Notes under the pieces: model-generated | The model's database searches: none | What the model saw: only the letters and a program-made list of their open reading frames with translations | Told to the model about the DNA's origin: nothing | Origin: an uncultured Oscillospiraceae bacterium | GTDB taxonomy: Bacteria > Bacillota > Clostridia > Oscillospirales > Oscillospiraceae | DNA: 7,686 bases | NCBI GenBank assembly: GCA_934661715.1 | Contig: CAKUJL010000069.1 | Coordinates: 1-7,686, forward strand | Direction of reading: 5' to 3' | Shown here: in pieces, positions 7,105 through 7,686 of the stretch | Layout of the letters: each line of letters opens with the position of its first letter | How positions within the stretch are numbered: the first letter of the stretch is position 1 | Position numbers and translations under genes: made by a program

Positions 7105-7354
7105 AGTCCGCCTCCTGCACCGTGCCGTCCTCATAGAGCCGGAAAACCCTCCGGTAGCCCACGCCGTGCGCCTGCAAAGCCTCCGCTGCCATCAAACCGA
7201 CGCCCTCCGAAACCTCCAGCACAAACCCGCAGCCCTGCACGGCGATCGACTTCGGCGCACGCGAAAGCTCTGCCGCGATCCCGGAAAGCACAAGAACATC
7301 CCGCCCGGTCTGTGCGCCGGTCAGCGAGCGGAACGAAAACGCATACAAGAACAT
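7091..7354 (-). CDS. DUF3343 domain protein, putative S/Se carrier-like
   Basis: This is a small 87-residue protein matching the DUF3343 pattern. It starts MFLYAFSFRS LTGAQTGRDV, where the family has an FxSTxxAl-type beginning, and has a central GCGFVLEV (Cys42) at the place of the conserved GCG motif, then a helix-like region and an acidic end. DUF3343 proteins have been described as putative sulfur or selenium carriers and are often encoded beside cysteine desulfurases and selenium genes; that role is inference. AAGGAGG seven bases before ATG 7354 fixes the start; upstream in-frame ATGs would add a basic, unconserved leader. The stop overlaps the desulfurase start, so the pair probably acts together, with Cys42 as the possible persulfide acceptor. 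There is no selD or yedF in the window. Confidence 0.82.
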   Translation of the reverse strand: MFLYAFSFRSLTGAQTGRDVLVLSGIAAELSRAPKSIAVQGCGFVLEVSEGVGLMAAEALQAHGVGYRRVFRLYEDGTVQEADYDLF

Positions 7355-7361
7355 ACTGCTC

Positions 7362-7368
7362 CCTCCTT
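7362..7368 (-). promoter_or_regulatory. Ribosome binding site of the DUF3343 gene
   Basis: AAGGAGG on the minus strand is seven bases before ATG 7354. It excludes the longer in-frame starts further upstream. Confidence 0.8.
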
Positions 7369-7399
7369 GCCCCATCGTATGCGCGGACTGCTTTTTTCG

Positions 7400-7429
7400 G
7401 CACAAAGCGGCGGTTTTCTTCTTTTGTGC
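7400..7429 (-). promoter_or_regulatory. Dyad in the presumed leader of the DUF3343-desulfurase operon
   Basis: A perfect 7-bp inverted repeat, GCACAAA (7400-7406) and TTTGTGC (7423-7429), with a 16-base centre, lies between the divergent promoter region and the DUF3343 gene. No T tract follows on either strand, so it is not a terminator. It may be a protein-binding site or a leader hairpin, or chance in a locally AT-rich stretch. Confidence 0.3.
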
Positions 7430-7435
7430 ATAAAA

Positions 7436-7464
7436 ATACAAAAATTTTCGTTAAGACTTGACAA
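7436..7464 (-). promoter_or_regulatory. Weak candidate promoter for the DUF3343-desulfurase operon
   Basis: On the minus strand TTGTCA (7464-7459) and TTGTAT (7441-7436) are separated by 17 bases. The -35 is good, but the -10 matches only half of consensus. The -35 lies on the opposite strand of the plus-strand TTGACA, so both promoters would share this palindromic spot (CTTGACAAG, 7457-7465). It is offered because some promoter must exist here; the exact site is uncertain. Confidence 0.25.
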
Positions 7465-7485
7465 GAAAATCTTCGTTTGTATAAT
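7458..7485 (+). promoter_or_regulatory. Consensus promoter driving the lysine riboswitch transcript
   Basis: TTGACA (7458-7463) and TATAAT (7480-7485) are both perfect sigma-A consensus hexamers, spaced 16 bases apart. Transcription would begin near 7491-7493, only a few bases before the first helix of the riboswitch aptamer. This position is strong independent support for both elements. Confidence 0.88.
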
Positions 7486-7494
7486 AGAGGCAGT

Positions 7495-7658
7495 TGTGAT
7501 AGAGGTTGCGCACTGCATGAGTCGCGTCCATCCTCCGGCAGGAACCGGGGACGCAAAAGGGCTGTGCGCCGAAGAGCGCCGGATTGTTCCTGAAACCGGC
7601 TCTCTGGGAGGCAAGGAGAATATCCTGCGGACTGTCGCGAAAGCGGAGCGCTGTCATG
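7495..7658 (+). promoter_or_regulatory. Lysine riboswitch (L-box) aptamer
   Basis: The five-helix lysine aptamer can be drawn by eye. P1 pairs 7496-7502 with 7651-7657 (with G-U pairs), flanked by the conserved AGAGG. P2 pairs 7508-7513 with 7564-7569, and its upper part pairs 7524-7529 with 7549-7554, around ATGAGT and AAAAGGG. GCGCCGAAG follows at 7567-7574. P3 pairs 7578-7582 with 7596-7600. P4 pairs 7614-7617 with 7623-7626. P5 is CGC-GAAA-GCG at 7636-7645 within the very conserved ACTGTC...GGAG context. The loop 2 sequence CAGGAA (7539-7544) is a perfect complement of TTCCTG (7587-7592) in loop 3, the known kissing contact. Such RNAs shut down lysine synthesis or uptake genes when lysine binds. 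The regulated gene and most of the expression platform lie to the right of the window. Confidence 0.93.
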
Positions 7659-7686
7659 TCGTTTTACGAGATGTTCTTGTTGTGCG

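Noticed and set aside
7105..7134. A longer desulfurase start at 7134
   Set aside because: It adds only an arginine-rich decapeptide that is not part of the family, while ATG 7104 has a perfect AGGAGG and gives the conserved MIYFDAAATT start.
7355..7441. A longer DUF3343 protein starting at 7441
   Set aside because: The leader is lysine-rich and unconserved and would lie across the presumed promoter and leader region; AAGGAGG supports ATG 7354.
6178..7461. A 427-codon open frame on the plus strand opposite the desulfurase gene
   Set aside because: Its product is extremely rich in Arg, His and Pro with no recognisable domain. It lies antisense to a gene with intact catalytic motifs and is a by-product of high GC at third positions.
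7501..7655. T-box, SAM or cobalamin riboswitch alternatives for the structured leader
   Set aside because: The GCGCCGAAG block, the ACTGTCGCGAAAGCGGAG block and the loop 2-loop 3 complement match the lysine aptamer. There is no T-box sequence or B12 box.

Overview
The window is GC-rich chromosomal DNA that looks like a Gram-positive Clostridia genome, most likely a gut-type member of the Oscillospirales. This placement is inference from gene order, protein flavour and strong ribosome binding sites; there is no rRNA or marker tree. Nothing in it looks mobile: I see no transposase, phage gene, tRNA, CRISPR array or long repeat.

Layout. Every protein gene I can support is on the minus strand. 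In transcription order (right to left) they are: a DUF3343 small putative S/Se carrier (7354-7091); a class V aminotransferase-fold cysteine desulfurase (7104-6007); a well-formed promoter at 5978-5950; cdaA, diadenylate cyclase; cdaR, its YbbR-domain partner; yicC, an endoribonuclease; remA (DUF370); gmk, guanylate kinase; rpoZ, RNA polymerase omega; and priA, the primosomal helicase, which runs off the left edge without its C-terminus. Most junctions overlap or are a few bases long. The exceptions are 43 bp between cdaR and yicC, 71 bp between rpoZ and priA (holding a perfect 11-bp hairpin), and 92 bp between the desulfurase and cdaA.

The right end (7355-7686) has no protein gene. It is a divergent regulatory region with a consensus plus-strand promoter followed by a nearly complete lysine riboswitch aptamer. 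The loop-loop pairing of the aptamer is visible as a perfect 6-base complement. The gene it controls lies beyond the window.

How the genes work together. The cdaA-to-priA run joins the cyclic di-AMP synthase module (cdaA-cdaR, here not followed by glmM) to the Firmicute housekeeping cluster yicC-remA-gmk-rpoZ-priA, here without coaBC between rpoZ and priA. It therefore brings together second-messenger synthesis, RNA turnover, GMP phosphorylation, RNA polymerase assembly and replication restart. The DUF3343-desulfurase pair upstream is a separate sulfur/selenium trafficking unit that could read through into the cdaA operon, because no clear terminator separates them. I found no clearly novel system. 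The riboswitch and the unusual operon joins are the most interesting points.
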